A stretch of 64,000 nt of DNA from Bedellia somnulentella. Lineage: Eukaryota; Arthropoda; Insecta; Lepidoptera; Bedelliidae. Location: the NCBI GenBank assembly GCA_963576735.1, contig OY755188.1, forward strand, positions 1,054,001 through 1,118,000. Reading direction: 5' to 3'. The translations under genes were made by a program, and so were the position numbers. The stretch's first letter is position 1. Each line of letters opens with the position of its first letter. The notes beneath the pieces were generated by a model. It saw only the letters and a program-made list of their open reading frames with translations. It made no database searches and had not been told where the DNA came from. Of this stretch, positions 11,655 through 24,114 are shown piece by piece.

Positions 11655-11817
11655 TTGAGATAACATTTAGAAAACATATGACTCGGAAAATGATGAAGTG
11701 TCTGAAAAATGAGAGTGAAGGCCCGATTTCGGACCACCATAATTTATTTTTAATCCTATTAAACATCTAAAAGTGGCTAAAGGCCCCCTTTTCACTGTTG
11801 TTATAAATTTTATGATT

Positions 11818-11895
11818 TACATACATACATACATACATATACTCACGCCATTAATTCCCATTGGGGTAGGCAGAGACTATCGATCGCCACTTCGT
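11818..11895 (-). mobile_element. Family B LINE 3' end fragment
   Basis: The tail complement (catacatacatacata) is followed by ctcacgccattaattccc and attggggtaggcagagacta. Read on the minus strand, the protein end is AYPNGN followed by TAA, with the stop inside the tail region. Confidence 0.85.
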
Positions 11896-12080
11896 ATTCT
11901 TCTCTTTTTTTTCGTTTTTTTTTTATTTGTTTTTATGATTTAGTTGTATAAAAAATAAAGTTTAGATACCAAGGTAATAGAAACCAAAATAAACAACGTC
12001 TTTATTTCTCGTATTTAAAGCCTATTTGAAGAGTGATAACTTTAAGTCGGAGCCCTATACAATCCAATTTTATTTCTGAC

Positions 12081-12329
12081 CATACGTACATACATATGCT
12101 CACGGCTATAAATCCCTAGAAGGTTTAGCCAGAGCTAAGGAATTGGAGATTCCTCAGCCACGTTTGGAAATTTAAGTGGGGAATAGATGGTAAAATAATG
12201 GTTTTCGGTGATGGGTCTCCAACCACATCGCCCGAAAATCCCTTAAAAGCTCCAAAACCGTTAGTCGCCTCTTACGTACACCCACCGGAAGAAATGGGGT
12301 AGCGACATTCTAAGCCGGCACTATACGGC
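12081..12329 (-). mobile_element. Family A element, near full length
   Basis: It runs from catacgtacatacatatgc through cggctataaatccctagaag to ctaagccggcactatacggc. Confidence 0.9.
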
Positions 12330-12700
12330 AAAAAATTAAAATGAAAATAAAAATGAAACAGCAAAAATACTTTTTAACATCCCAAATGAAATACGCCCAA
12401 TAACAGCCTACTAAAAGACCAAGCCCTCATGACTGAAGGTTGTAATTGAGGGAAATGGGATAAATTACTCTGTGAAATTGTTTTGGCGGGAGGGAGCCGT
12501 TGATACTCGCCCCGGGGTAGGCAGGGGTACGATTATCCGATATGTTTTGTTAGGATTACGTTACGGTCGTATGAGGTGGAAATGATTCTGAGTTTATGAG
12601 GTTTGAATTGAATGTGTATTGTGTATGTTGATTGTTTATGATATGATCATTTTAATTTATGTAAAGTTTGAACAGGCTCTTTCAGGCATTTGTATTATAA

Positions 12701-12948
12701 ATACATACATACATATACTCACGGCTATAAATCCCTTAACGGGGTAACCAGAGCTTAGGAATGAGAAATTCCTCAGCCACTTTCGGAAGTTGATTGGGGA
12801 AAAGATAGTAATAATAAATGTTTTTGGTGACGAGTCTCCAACCGCATCGCCCAAAAATTACTTAAAAAGCCCCTTTACCCTTAGTCGCCTCTTACGATCA
12901 CCCACGAGTAGAAATGGGGTAGTGTTATTCTAAGCCGACACTGCACGG
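12701..12948 (-). mobile_element. Family A element, subfamily with AACGGGG tail variant
   Basis: Diagnostic changes are cccttaacggggtaacc, gttgattggggaaaag, agtaataataaatgtttttg and gtgacgagtctcc. The same set is seen at 24499, 47651, 53719 and 56768, which marks a separate subfamily (A2). Confidence 0.9.
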
Positions 12949-13599
12949 AAAATTTTATTAAATCTCTACAAAAATTAAAATTTTATTTGAGTTTCGGCAA
13001 ACAAAAAAAAGCTAGTTCTTTTTTGATCAACTCACAAAGCATAAAAACCGAATTAGTTGGATCTCAAAAAATAACCTAAACTTGTTAAACAAAACAGCAC
13101 TGAAACGGCAATAAGAATAAACCACCTCGTTATTACACCTATAAGGGTAGACAGACACATTAAGCTCTCATCTCGCCGAACCATTCAAATATATCACAAG
13201 GCAACCAGGTGTTAGCGCCTCGGAAACCTATTAACAACCTAGTAGCCATTACTGAAAGAAAACATTAAAACAGTAACAATAAATTTCCTCTGACCCACCC
13301 CTCTTCATTATCAGTTTAGACCCTCAAAAAGTATAAAAAGGTTGGAGAATTCTAAGTGGTAGGGTGCGACCACTTAAAACAATGGGCAGGCTGAGGGTCG
13401 ATTTTGGAGGTGTCAGCGGACTCGAGGCCACTTTGGAAAAACGCTTTGTTTTTGGTTTTGTAAGTTTTATAATGGATACTTAGTAAGTATGCTATATGAT
13501 AAGTTTTTAACGTCATTATGTAAGTTTTAATAAAATCTACTTAGAAGGATTTTTTATGAAAAATTTTGAACGTTATTAACTTATCGTATCACTTTTTGT
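12949..13599. other. AT-rich intronic DNA, no gene seen
   Basis: No repeat family or coding exon is recognisable here. Confidence 0.45.
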
Positions 13600-13716
13600 T
13601 GGAACCAACCATCCCTTCTTTTACTATCTTTTTCCGACTCATCTTCTGAAAAACTAAAATTCTGAAGCTCTGGCTACTCTTATTTGATTTATAGCCGTGA
13701 ATATATGCAATGCATG
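13600..13716 (+). mobile_element. Decayed family A fragment
   Basis: It keeps ttttactatctttttccgac, ctgaagctctggctactc and atttatagccgtgaatatat. Many substitutions show it is an old copy. Confidence 0.6.
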
Positions 13717-14212
13717 TTGGTTTTTACAAAACCTATGGTAGTATGACAGTATACAGACTTCTATTTACGGTATTTGTCGATTTTATCAGTCATAAGCATG
13801 ACAAAACTAAAGGCAACTAAAAATCGATACACAACAATGTATTCAATTACCACAAATCTTAATGAAAGTCTTCCGCAACACAAAACACCTGTTTACTTTG
13901 ACAAAGCATCTAACGCCGGCTCGGGGAACAGATTGCAGCTTTTGTTTATTAATAGGCGGTTGTGTTAACAAAGGAATAAGAAAATTCACTAATTGATCTA
14001 ATTCCACCCTCGTTTTAACAGGACCATTAATTATCAAACAATCTATGCAATTTGCAAAGTTGTGCTTTGCACAGTTTTTTTTGTTTTCTTCCTTACGATA
14101 TTCTTAAACTTTTACTCTAATTAAAAAAAACAACTTTCCCTATCATATATGCCTTTGCGTGTCGATTCAAAAGAGAGCCTTTTTAAAAATGACTCAATAT
14201 TGGTATGATTTA

Positions 14213-14518
14213 ATTTTGTACTATTGTCATATTAATTATCACAAACCAAAATTTATTTCACGGTTTTTTCCTCTGAAGTTCCAAGTGGTCAATTCTTGAC
14301 TAAACCATTTTGGAATACATTGGCCGTAAGTAGCAATAGGTACGTACGCTTAGCTTTCTATGTTTGTACGAACAACTAATCCGCAAAACAAACATCAAAA
14401 CAATTTAAATCATCAATCCAATTACCTCGCTCACATCATTCGATCGTTTAACTAGCAACACAATTCAGCGTATTTGAAGTCACCGCAAAGACAATGGGCC
14501 CCGAATTCGCAATAACCA
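14213..14518 (+). repeat. Tandem duplication, unit 1
   Basis: The unit lies 369 bp from its partner. Its first part (14213-14372) is only loosely similar to unit 2, while its last 146 bp (14373-14518) are almost identical to 14742-14887. Confidence 0.8.
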
Positions 14519-14581
14519 CACTTGAGAGAGGTATTGAGCTAGGTAAATACAAAATACATAGGTAAAAAAATGTATTGTATC

Positions 14582-14887
14582 ATTTCATTGTGTAATATTG
14601 TTATAACAATCATCACAAACTAAATTTTCTTTTGCAATCTTCTCTCCTTTCGGAGGGCTTAATTCAAAACTAAACGACTTTGAGATGCAAGGACCGTGAG
14701 GCAATAGGAAGATATTTAGTTAGATGTAATACTTGTATTTGCAACTAATCCGCAAAACAAACATCAAAACAATTTAAATCCTCAATCCAATTACCTCGCT
14801 CACATCATTCGATCGTTTAACTAGCAACACAATTCAGCGTATTTGAAGTCACCGCAAAGACAATGGGTCCCGAATTCGCAATAACCA
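14582..14887 (+). repeat. Tandem duplication, unit 2
   Basis: Positions 14742-14887 match 14373-14518 with two mismatches by eye (cctcaatcc for catcaatcc, gggtcccg for gggccccg). Upstream, matches are limited to patches such as atcacaaac and gcaatagg. Confidence 0.8.
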
Positions 14888-17482
14888 GGAGGATCAAAGA
14901 GACATTCCGCCGAGAGGTATGGTACAGGTAAACGGGAATCTAATTATTTTAATTTGCTTTTGCTTCACTGAGTTTTATATGTATTTGATGGGAATGTTTG
15001 GCAACAGGTTGAAGAATTAGATTTTACGTTTCATCATCATCAAACTGTCCAAAAGGTTAATAGTTAGAATGATAGATTCACGCGGGCCTTAGGTTTTTTG
15101 GGTGATCCTGGGATGAAACTATTTTGTGATATTACTCCGGTCCGTACGTTTTTTTATAAATTTTCGTTTTTTATAGATGGCGGTAGTTCCTCTTATTTAA
15201 ACTGATATCAAACTATCAATCATATTCAGTACAACAATAAGAATAGGTTATTATTAACGTTAAATTTAATAATCAGTGAGCAGTAATTGAAAAAAAAATA
15301 GGTATTTGAAAGATGACACTATAGAAAATAAATATATACTGTAATACATCTATCCGTATATACTTCTTACTAAACGAAAGATCCAATACAAACTTGACCA
15401 CAACTGTTGAATCCCACGTTGTACCTCCAATCTAAAATTCACGTCTCGGTCCGTCACGAAAATATGCCATCAAACTTCAGACAGTTCGCAAACCGTTATA
15501 ATTTGAAAACACATCTCAAACCCCATCAGTATTCGTCGAACTTGATAGAAAGCTGCGCAAAGCTTCATTGATATTCTAGCCTTGCCTAGTCTACTGACAT
15601 CGACCAGATTAATTATCACCCCTCGGCAGTCCCAATAACCACCCCTTGGTATAAATCTAGGAACATCGCAATTTGGTGGAGACTTGTGACTCTTTGATTA
15701 ATTAGATGTTTTAGCGTTTTGATTAGAAGCACAAGCGAGGTGCAAGTTTGTTTTTGGAAGCTAATTTTGTTGGGACATATTTTAGCTGCTTTAGGTGCTA
15801 AAGGAATGTTTAAAATTATGTTGGAGTTGTGATTGAGTTATTAATTTTCAGTTCTGTTTTGCCGTGTTTTGTCGACTAATGATAGCACATATAATAGGAT
15901 CTTGGGGTATTAAAGAGAAGTGAACTGTTTACAAGCCCATATTAAGTCTGTTATTTCATTCACCTAGTTTAATCTTTCAAACGCCTTAATGTTTTTTTTC
16001 ATAAGTGTGAATTTTCAAAGTTATTGGAAATTCTCAAGGCACGTCTATATAAGTACATTTAAATCTGATAACTCCATTGCACGCTACGTTTTAGTTTGTT
16101 TTAATTCACAATAAGGAATCAAATATCCAAAATTTTACAAATGAGTTTTACATGGCTGTTATTATATTTTTTAGTAATCATTAATCCTGCCTACCCCTAC
16201 TCGCTAGTCCACCACTGTATATCAATTAATCCCATTTAGCCCACCATAGAGTGAGTGAACGTACGAGTTAATCATCTCACTCGTCCATCGGTCACGTACA
16301 GTCAACAGCGGGACAAGCTAATTGCAAACAACGCGTGACACATGCAGCGGAGGTGCTGTCTGCTGTACACACATTCGGATTTAGAGATCTTGTTGACGAT
16401 GCGAAGCGATGTTTTATGTTGGTTGGACCTCACACACGTATCTGATCTATCATGAGGGTGTATTGCTATTAAGAGTTTTTCGGAAATGTAATTTTTTGTT
16501 TTGTTGCCCCCTTTAGCAAAATAGCTAAATAAAGAGAATTAAAAAAAACAGATAACATATTTTAATCTTAACAAGGAATTCAAAGGCTTTAAAATAGAAC
16601 ACATAAACCTTAAAATAGAAAACATACATGTGTATACTCTTTAACCTTTGAAATAAATTTAGTATTTTCTATCACCTCTTATAATATATATAAAGCTATT
16701 AAATTCATGTTCACTTAAAACATATCTTACAAAACCCAATAACAATAACTAAAAAAATAATCCGAAAATCACCCAAAACAATATCCAGCAACATAAAAAT
16801 TCCATCTAGCTGCCGACCCTATCAATCAAGGGGGTCGTGAAGCTATACAATATTGAATAGGGAGAGATGACGAGTGCCGCAAGCGACACCTCGGAAAATT
16901 GCATAGGAAGTATAATTGGAAAATTATACAGTCCCTTTGCATATTGAGTTGGAGTGCCTATTATAACTTTGCGGTTTATTTTATGTTTTTATTATGGTAT
17001 AATATTTATGTTAGATTACTTGTTTTTGACATCGGTGTTTAAATTCATTTTTTAATGTAAAAATAATTCTGAAAAGTAAATGATCTTTGTACCTTTAAAA
17101 TCCAAATAAAGGTCGAGCCAGTGCCTGTATTCAATAATTTTACAGCTAGTTTTGAAAATTTATATCTACAAAATTACTTTAAATTGGCTATATTCTTATC
17201 GTTTATTTTATTAGCAATACCCCGGCGAAAAAAGACGGTTTGGTCTCAATGTTCATTGCTCAATCAATTCACCACTCTCAATTCTAATGTCTAAAGTATT
17301 CAACTCTTCCACTTATAGTCATAACTGGGAGAATGTGAAGAAGTTTGCATGCATTGAATGTTTTCGTTTATAATTCTAACAAAAAAATAAATTAAAGCAT
17401 CGTTATAAAACTGTCTGGCTCAACTTGATGTTAAGAGGAAACACTTCGGCCGAAAGAAATGAAAAATAAGTATAAGTTAGTG
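14888..17482. other. 2.6 kb intronic stretch with no repeat or gene seen
   Basis: This is one of the longest stretches free of the local retroposons. Less AT-rich patches occur near 15590-15700, 16190-16380 and 16800-16910. I recognise no exon or RNA gene. A candidate for regulatory sequence, on absence of insertions only. Confidence 0.4.
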
Positions 17483-17610
17483 ACATACATACATATACTC
17501 ACTGCCATAAATCCCAAAAAGGTGTAGCCAGAGCTTCAGAGCTGGAATCACCTCAGCCAGATTTGGAAGCCGATAGGGGAGAAATAAAGAATCTTATATT
17601 CAGTGAATAG
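17483..17610 (-). mobile_element. Family A fragment, subfamily A3
   Basis: The tail complement catacatacatatactcac is followed by tgccataaatcccaaaaagg, tgtagccagagcttcagagc and gatagggga. The CCCCTAT and CTTTTTGGG variants define a third subfamily. Confidence 0.7.
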
Positions 17611-17949
17611 TGTATAACCGTAGTACAATCGTAATATCAACTTGTTCACAGAAAACGACATAGGAAAAATCTTTTTATTAAATCCTTTTCGTGTAAAAAC
17701 GCGCAACGCTTAGATATTGAATATTGATCTACAATATGACATTTCTGATTTCTTTCATATCAGTTGAACTCGGAGGTATTTTTGGTAATAAAGAATATTG
17801 GAACAAGACTGTTGCTGTACGTTATCAGTTTTTCTGTTTGAAATAGCTTTTTATAAATGATGAAATGTATGACTACAAAAACTATATCGTACTCGCAGCA
17901 CAAAGTACTTACATTTATACGGTTTTGGACTATTTCATTTTCTCAAACT

Positions 17950-18267
17950 CAAACGTTCACGCCTTATATCCCCGAAAGGTTTGGCAGAGGTAATAATACT
18001 TCTGAACATTAGGTGGCATGGTCACATAGTGATCAGAGTACTCACTCACTCGCCGTTTTCTACGAATACACTGTCTCATGACGTACAACTTAGCCTTATG
18101 GGTTCAACTTACCCTCATGATGTTTTTCCTCACAGTTAACAACCATGATGAATTAACCACACATATGTCTTTAGAAAAGAAAATGTGTGGTTACAGACCC
18201 AACCCGCGATTTGAACCATCATCGTCTGCACGATAAGCGGTGTTCTCCCCACTGAGCGATCACGGTT
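17950..18267 (-). mobile_element. Family C SINE with tRNA-like head
   Basis: The minus strand reads CAACCGTGATCGCTCAGTGG (box A region), gttcaaatcgcgggttggg (box B region), then the family C body with internal losses, and ends in tctgccaaacctttcgggga and gcgtgaacgtt. It is more diverged than the copy at 24115. Confidence 0.85.
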
Positions 18268-19654
18268 GCTATTGCATTTAGTATATACTTTTTTATTCTT
18301 TGATTTTTTTATTATTTTAATTATATTGGACTCGTAAAAATATATTAACTTTATAGTGCCTTGCCTTTATTGTGCGTTAAATTTTCGCTGCTTCTGCTCT
18401 AACGAATAATATAATGATTCAGAAAAAGTCTCATAATTGCGTTCTGTTGTTCTCTCTATTAACATCAAAATAGTACTTTTGAACGTACTACTTTGAAAAG
18501 ATAAACTTATAAATCGTTCAAAAGAGTGTAAAAGTACATATATACAATTAGTAACAAACAAACTTAGTTATATATATCATGAAAGCTTAGAGACCAATTG
18601 AAGATTGTTCAATAGACCCTTACGACGAGTGCGGAGTGTATTGGAGTTGTCAACTTTTTTGACAAGTTATAACTTCCAATTTCTTTGTAAACTAGGGTCC
18701 CGAAATGTCGATATCGGGGGAAGTTTCGAGTGGAAAGTTTACCGGAATTATATGTTTATTTTGGAAATACACAAATTCTGTCATCTTCATTTTTTTATGT
18801 TATGCTTGATGGTACTGAAAGAAGATGTCTTAAGTAACGAGTCAATGAAGTTAAATTAAGGAAGAAGAGAAAAACAGTTGCTAATATAAAATTAAATTTC
18901 ATTCCATAATTTTGCTTTTATTTGTATATCAAACACTTTTAAAATACTTAGATACCTAGTAAAGACTTTTCCATTGAGTAAAGAGTGACTTTTCGATGAT
19001 GCCTTTTAGAAATAGTTACGTGGTTGCTTTAAGTATCGCCACATAGTGTACCAAATATTAGACTAGCTAACCGATGAACTGTAGCTTTTGCTTATTTTTA
19101 AAGTTGTTTAGTTCGCGAAATTAGTGCGGTGAATCTAGTTCTAGCTAGCTAGTAATTCACGTCTATTATAGCGGAGGTCACTGTTACCGAGAAGTTTCCA
19201 CAGCTCCCCGAAGCACAGAATTTGTAAGCAACCCCCGAGAATCGAACCCTAAACTTCCAGATCGTCATCCATACGCTAACGTCGTCGGAAGACGGAGGTT
19301 TGTAAAAGTTCTTGTTATTTTATTAAATCCTTTTACGTTAACTGTCAAAACTTTCGCCCAAAAATAATCCGTTAACATAATATCAGGAACGTTAGTCCTA
19401 TCAAAACAGCCCCGAGCTACAAATTAATTGTCGAGTACTTAAAACCGATTTCAATTAAGTATTATGACAATGAGAGAGGAATTACAGCGCTCGACTTTAT
19501 TGGGATTTTGATTGCTACCTACATTCTATTTCGGTTAGTGCTCTTCGTGGAATTTAATCCACTGATGTGAAGAGCTTTTAGAAAATTGCTGTTCTTAATA
19601 AGGTATTTGCTTTGTCAAAGTAAGTACTTATACATAGCAATGAAATATAATAGT
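18268..19654. other. AT-rich intronic DNA, no gene seen
   Basis: No repeat family is recognised. Short frames at 18367-18561 (minus) and 18605-18859 (plus) show no domain. Confidence 0.45.
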
Positions 19655-19662
19655 TACATGCA

Positions 19663-19899
19663 TGTTGTGCCGGCATAAAATGTTACTACCCCCTTCTACC
19701 CACGGGTGTTGTAAGAACCGACTAAGGGTATGGAGCTTTTTTAGGTGGTTTTTGGGCGATGCGGTTGGAAACCCATTACCAATGATACTTTATTTCTACC
19801 GTCTTCTCCCCTATCAACTTCCAAATGTCGCTGAGGAGTTTTAAGCTCTGGCTACCCCTTTTAGGGATTTATTGCCGTGAGTATATGTATGTATGTATG
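19663..19899 (+). mobile_element. Family A element, subfamily A3, with 8 bp target duplication
   Basis: TACATGCA is present at 19655-19662 and 19900-19907. The element has gttgtgccggcataaaatg, ttgggcgatgcggttgg, cttctcccctatcaac and tatgtatgtatgta at its end. Confidence 0.85.
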
Positions 19900-20013
19900 T
19901 ACATGCAAGACCACTTTGAACGTTTGATAAAATACATTAGCCATTTTGATTGTAATCGAAAACGAAACGAATGAAAGGAATGCATATATTTATAAATGTG
20001 TTTTAAATCGTAT

Positions 20014-20156
20014 ACGCCCGATTTCTGAATTGAGTATTCAAGCTGAGAACGACTTAAGTATCGCTTTGTATCATTTAGTTGTTAAGATTTCAATGCGACA
20101 GAACGATACTTAAGTTGTTCTCAGCTGGAATACTCAATTCATAAATCAGGCGATAG
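20014..20156. mobile_element. MITE with ~50 bp inverted arms, TA-flanked
   Basis: The left arm runs from cgcccgatttctgaattgag to gacttaagtatcg. The right arm is its complement with a few changes (cgatacttaag ... ctcaattcataaatcaggcg). The loop is about 40 bp. TA flanks both sides, as for Tc1/mariner-type elements. There is no coding capacity. Confidence 0.75.
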
Positions 20157-22062
20157 TCTTTTAAAGTAATCATCTAATTGACATAGATTTACAAAAGAAT
20201 TAATTAGATTAATAACCAAAAGCATCAAATGGAATAGTATATTAACATCATACTTTCAAACGCTTGTCAGTAATCATAATCGATAACTAGACTCGTAATC
20301 ATTGATCAGATGGACAGCTATAGCTGTCATTTATAAGATTAGCAGATAATTAGCGAACGAAGAATGAGAAATATCTTTCAAGTGAACTAGATCGTGCTGA
20401 AGTTTGATGTATTAATTAATCATTTCGTGTATGATTTGTGGATCTAGTTTGAGATGAGTCATTAGTATGGTTGATTAACCGTGATTGACAGTGACGGAAA
20501 TGATAATTAGTTAACAGTGCAAACTATCGTGAAGTTTCGGGGATGCTGACTGGGCAAAATAATACACAAGTCTGTATAAATTTTAGCATCGGTTCACATT
20601 GAGTTAAGATATACAGTACAGTACAACCAAACTTCTCAAGCTTTCTTTTTCATATTTTAATACTCTTAATTTTTTATACTTTTTACTTGCAAAACACTTG
20701 TTTACAAAATGAAAACATAGAAGTCTTATTTATAGTCTACAATTTAATTAAGTAGTATTTAAAGGGCCGTCACAGTTATTTTAATAAGAAAATCAGCATG
20801 GGATGGACGAATATACCATGCATTCGGAATGCTTGCCATCTGTCCTATTTTAAGGGTGTCCGTGAATACTCTGTACAGTGATTGAGCAATGACCTGTTAT
20901 AAAACTATTGAAAAACCCTGTAAAATTGAAATCATATTTTTAATGAGGAGATCCAAGACAAAATATCTTCACGGAAACTGAAATCATAGTCTTAGATTAT
21001 TTTTAATCCTTGAATTTTAAAGGATGGCCAGTTATATTTGCAGATTACAGGAGAAAATTTTTACCCTTTGAAACATATGACCATGCTTGCGTAAGTGAAA
21101 GTAAACACAAGATTTTCCAATATTTCTGTCAGTCTAACAAAGTTTCGGCAAACAGTCACAACTTAGAGAGGGTAGAACTACAAATTGAATTCTCAAAGGC
21201 CTTGCAGGTTCTGGGACTCGAGGCGGGAGGTTCGGGGCTTTTCATATGTAAATAATAGAGCCTTCTATATCAACATGACTACACAAACATGTTTTCTCAA
21301 TCGGTTCATAAAAAACAAGTAAACTTTTCAAGGCGGATAAAATATAACACTGACAATAAATATATATTTAAAGAGAATTTTATAATCGGTTTGGGAATAT
21401 TCCTGGAAAATAAAAAACATGACGTCAAAAAAACCTAACCTAAACTAAAACTAACTTGGCATTAAATTACCAGATACAGCAAAAGTGATAATAATATTGC
21501 GGCTCATTCGGTAAAAAAAGCGACTCACATTATCATTTGTCTATTCTTTTATAGGTTAGATAAATCTTTGCATTATATCCATGATGAATGAATTGGTAAG
21601 TTTTACCCTATCTTGTAAATAAAATTACTCCGTTTTTTTTAAGCAAAGAAATAACTTCTATTTTCTTCAAAGTCGGTTAACAAACTCACTTGCCCACAAC
21701 AATATATCTCCATCGTACATCCTTATTTGCGAGTAAAACCACGTGATTAGTTATTCCGGAGCTCAGGTGTTTGATACCATTTGTCTGGAAGCTCTACGCC
21801 AGTTATGACCGAAAGGGTAGACTCATTAATAATACTAACACTTCACTTTAGCCGAATCTGCGAGTAGAAAGGGTAGACACATGAGGCAAAGTTATAGTAT
21901 AGTACTGTGAGTAATGGTTGGACCATTATCTAAGATGCTTGTTACTTTATAACTAGTGAGAGTGCCCGGTTTTACACGAGTTACAAGTCGTTAGATTATA
22001 CCAGATAATATAAAATTCATATACAGCCTTAAAACGCTAAACTGCTTCATAAACTGCTGCTT
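20157..22062. other. 1.9 kb AT-rich intronic stretch, no gene seen
   Basis: I see no repeat family. ATTA/TAATTA motifs are frequent at 20270-20540 and acagctatagctgt near 20315 is a perfect palindrome. A frame at 21010-21255 is open but unrecognisable. Confidence 0.4.
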
Positions 22063-22304
22063 GCTGTGTAGTGTCGGCTTAGAATAGCACTATCCCTTTT
22101 CTTCCGGTGGGTGTACGTAAGAGGCGACTAACGGTATTGGGGCTTTTTAAGGGATTTTTGGGCGATGCGGTTGGAGAGCCATCACCAACAACCTTTATTT
22201 TACCATCTTTTCCCCACGCAACTTCCAAAAGTGGCTGAGGAATTTCTAATTCGTTAGCTCTGGCTACCCCTTCTAGGGATTTATAGCAGTGAGTATATGT
22301 ATGT
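22063..22304 (+). mobile_element. Family A element, near full length
   Basis: It runs from gctgtgtagtgtcggcttag to gcagtgagtatatgtatg. TTCATAA occurs at 22046-22052 and again just after the tail, a possible target duplication with a few extra bases at the 5' end. The antisense strand is open for 76 codons. Confidence 0.9.
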
Positions 22305-22330
22305 TTCATAAGATAAGATGGTTTAGTATT

Positions 22331-22470
22331 GGGTCTAAGCTAACACTAAGCAGCTATTTAAAATTCATTATTTGATTTGTCTGTTGGGTGACGCAGTTGG
22401 AATCCCATCACCAACAATCCTTTATTTTACCATCTTCCCATTCAAAAAAGGCTAAGCAATTATAGCCAAG
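22331..22470. mobile_element. Decayed family A copy with inverted 5' end
   Basis: The sequence tctaagctaacactaagcag (22331-22352) is the family 5' end in minus orientation. It is followed by a plus-strand middle part (ttgggtgacgcagttggaat, ccatcaccaacaatcc) that decays before the tail. Confidence 0.55.
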
Positions 22471-22865
22471 GCACATCAACAAAAAGCATGACTCTCTTGT
22501 TGTTGTTTTGTACTACTCAAAGCCTTTTAATTTATTTACAACAAAGAAAATGTTCCAAATTTAACAAAATACTAAGTAATTACTAAGAGATGATTGTGTT
22601 AAGTTACATGATAATTAAATTTGCATAACAAGAAACAACAGTGGAATTAACAAAAAGTTGTTACTGCTTCGCTCTGTTTCCGTTTAATGTGATTACCACA
22701 GCTTTTAAAGTGATTGTTTAATTGATTATTACAGACCACTTGCTTAAACTTACTAAGATTGTTGTGACTTTAAACTGTGGCTTTAAAAATTTATATGCAT
22801 AGCTTTTGGTGGTGGTGTGTGGTGTCTGATGAGTCTCTGTGTGTGTGTCTGTGATGAATCCGTCT

Positions 22866-23106
22866 GTGAGTGTCGGCTTACAATAGCACAACCCCATTTT
22901 TCCCATGAATGTACGTAAAAGACAACTAAGGGAATTCGGGCTTTTTAATGGATTTTTAGGCAATGCGGTTGGGCACCCATCAACAAAAACCTTTATTTTA
23001 TCAACTTTTCCAGACTAAAATTTTAAAAGTGGCTGAAGAATTTCTAAGAAGCTCTGGCTACCCATTCCAGGGGTTTATAGCCGTGAGCATATGTATGTAT
23101 GTGTGT
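22866..23106 (+). mobile_element. Family A element, diverged, near full length
   Basis: It runs from gtgagtgtcggcttacaata to tagccgtgagcatatgtatg, with many substitutions and a short deletion in the hairpin (gaagaatttctaagaagc). Confidence 0.85.
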
Positions 23107-23384
23107 TGTTTTACTCAAAACTCAATAATTTTCTACAAAGATATTTTTAAATCTAACAAATAACAAAAGTTCTAGTTTATTTTGAATAACCCGACTACTT
23201 TGTATTTTTATTTTCTTCTTTTATCTTCTACAAGAGTTTCCCAATTTTAAACAACAATGTTTCCGTAGCTTCAGCTATATTTATTTATATTTGAATATAG
23301 TCACTTAAATATGTATCATAATATTTGTATGTAGTTTTAATTTATTTTATCATAGTATTTATATGTTTGTTAATAGTTTATTAT

Positions 23385-23645
23385 TTTATAACTAGATTTA
23401 AGTATGACTGGATTGTTGTATTGTTTATGCAGATTAACGCATAGTCATCAGTTTCACCATGTTGTTGTACATCTATCTCACATGACTCTAATTTATTGAC
23501 CTCTCCATTCAAAGGTTGTCTGGAAGAGATCGCTTTTAGTGATAAGACCGCCAATTGTACTTTTGTTAATTCATTCTTTGTATTTGTAATTGTTTTTCCA
23601 TATTTGATGTACAATAAAGAGTTTTCTATTCTATTCTATTCTAAA
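23385..23645 (+). mobile_element. LINE 3' UTR fragment with (TTCTA)n tail
   Basis: The block ggttgtctggaagagatcgc, followed by ttttagtgataagaccgcc, is a 3' UTR module I know from lepidopteran non-LTR elements. It is followed by tgtacaataaagag and a ttctattctattctattct tail. No coding sequence remains. Confidence 0.7.
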
Positions 23646-23732
23646 AAATATATTTAGTAAACCCGAATACCTCGTTTTCCATAAACCATCTCACATTAAG
23701 GCGCCGTTGGTTCAGCGAAAAATATCATCTCA

Positions 23733-23822
23733 GGGGGTGCTGCCCCCGCGGGCGCGGGGAAGCGCCTGCGCGCCGATCGAGCGGCCGTCTCCCCGACGCG
23801 ACGCCGCGTGCGCGCGTTTTAA
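23733..23822. other. GC-rich, CpG-dense block inside the TTAA element
   Basis: About 90 bp are almost pure G and C with many CpG (gctgcccccgcgggcgcggg, cgacgcgacgccgcgtgcgc) in an otherwise AT-rich window. It lies just inside the left inverted repeat. CpG-rich patches recur at 24900-25075 and 25838-25870 in the same element. Confidence 0.7.
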
Positions 23823-24114
23823 AAACATACAGTAGGGTAAGCAGTACAGTTATTGTCAACTCGACAGTTTTAGCCACTCGCAAATATTTTCTATGGTATG
23901 GGTTCGGACATTTGTTTATGATTATTTACATTTTCTTTCTAAAATATTTACGAGTGGTTATAACAGTCAGGGTGACGAAAACTGCATCGCTTACCCTAGG
24001 TTATCAATTTCAAAAATAGTTTCTACCATGGCCGTTTACAATATAAAATATAATGATACGATAGATTTGTCTACCCCTGTCAGTTTATACAAAATTATTA
24101 CAGTGATAATTTCA

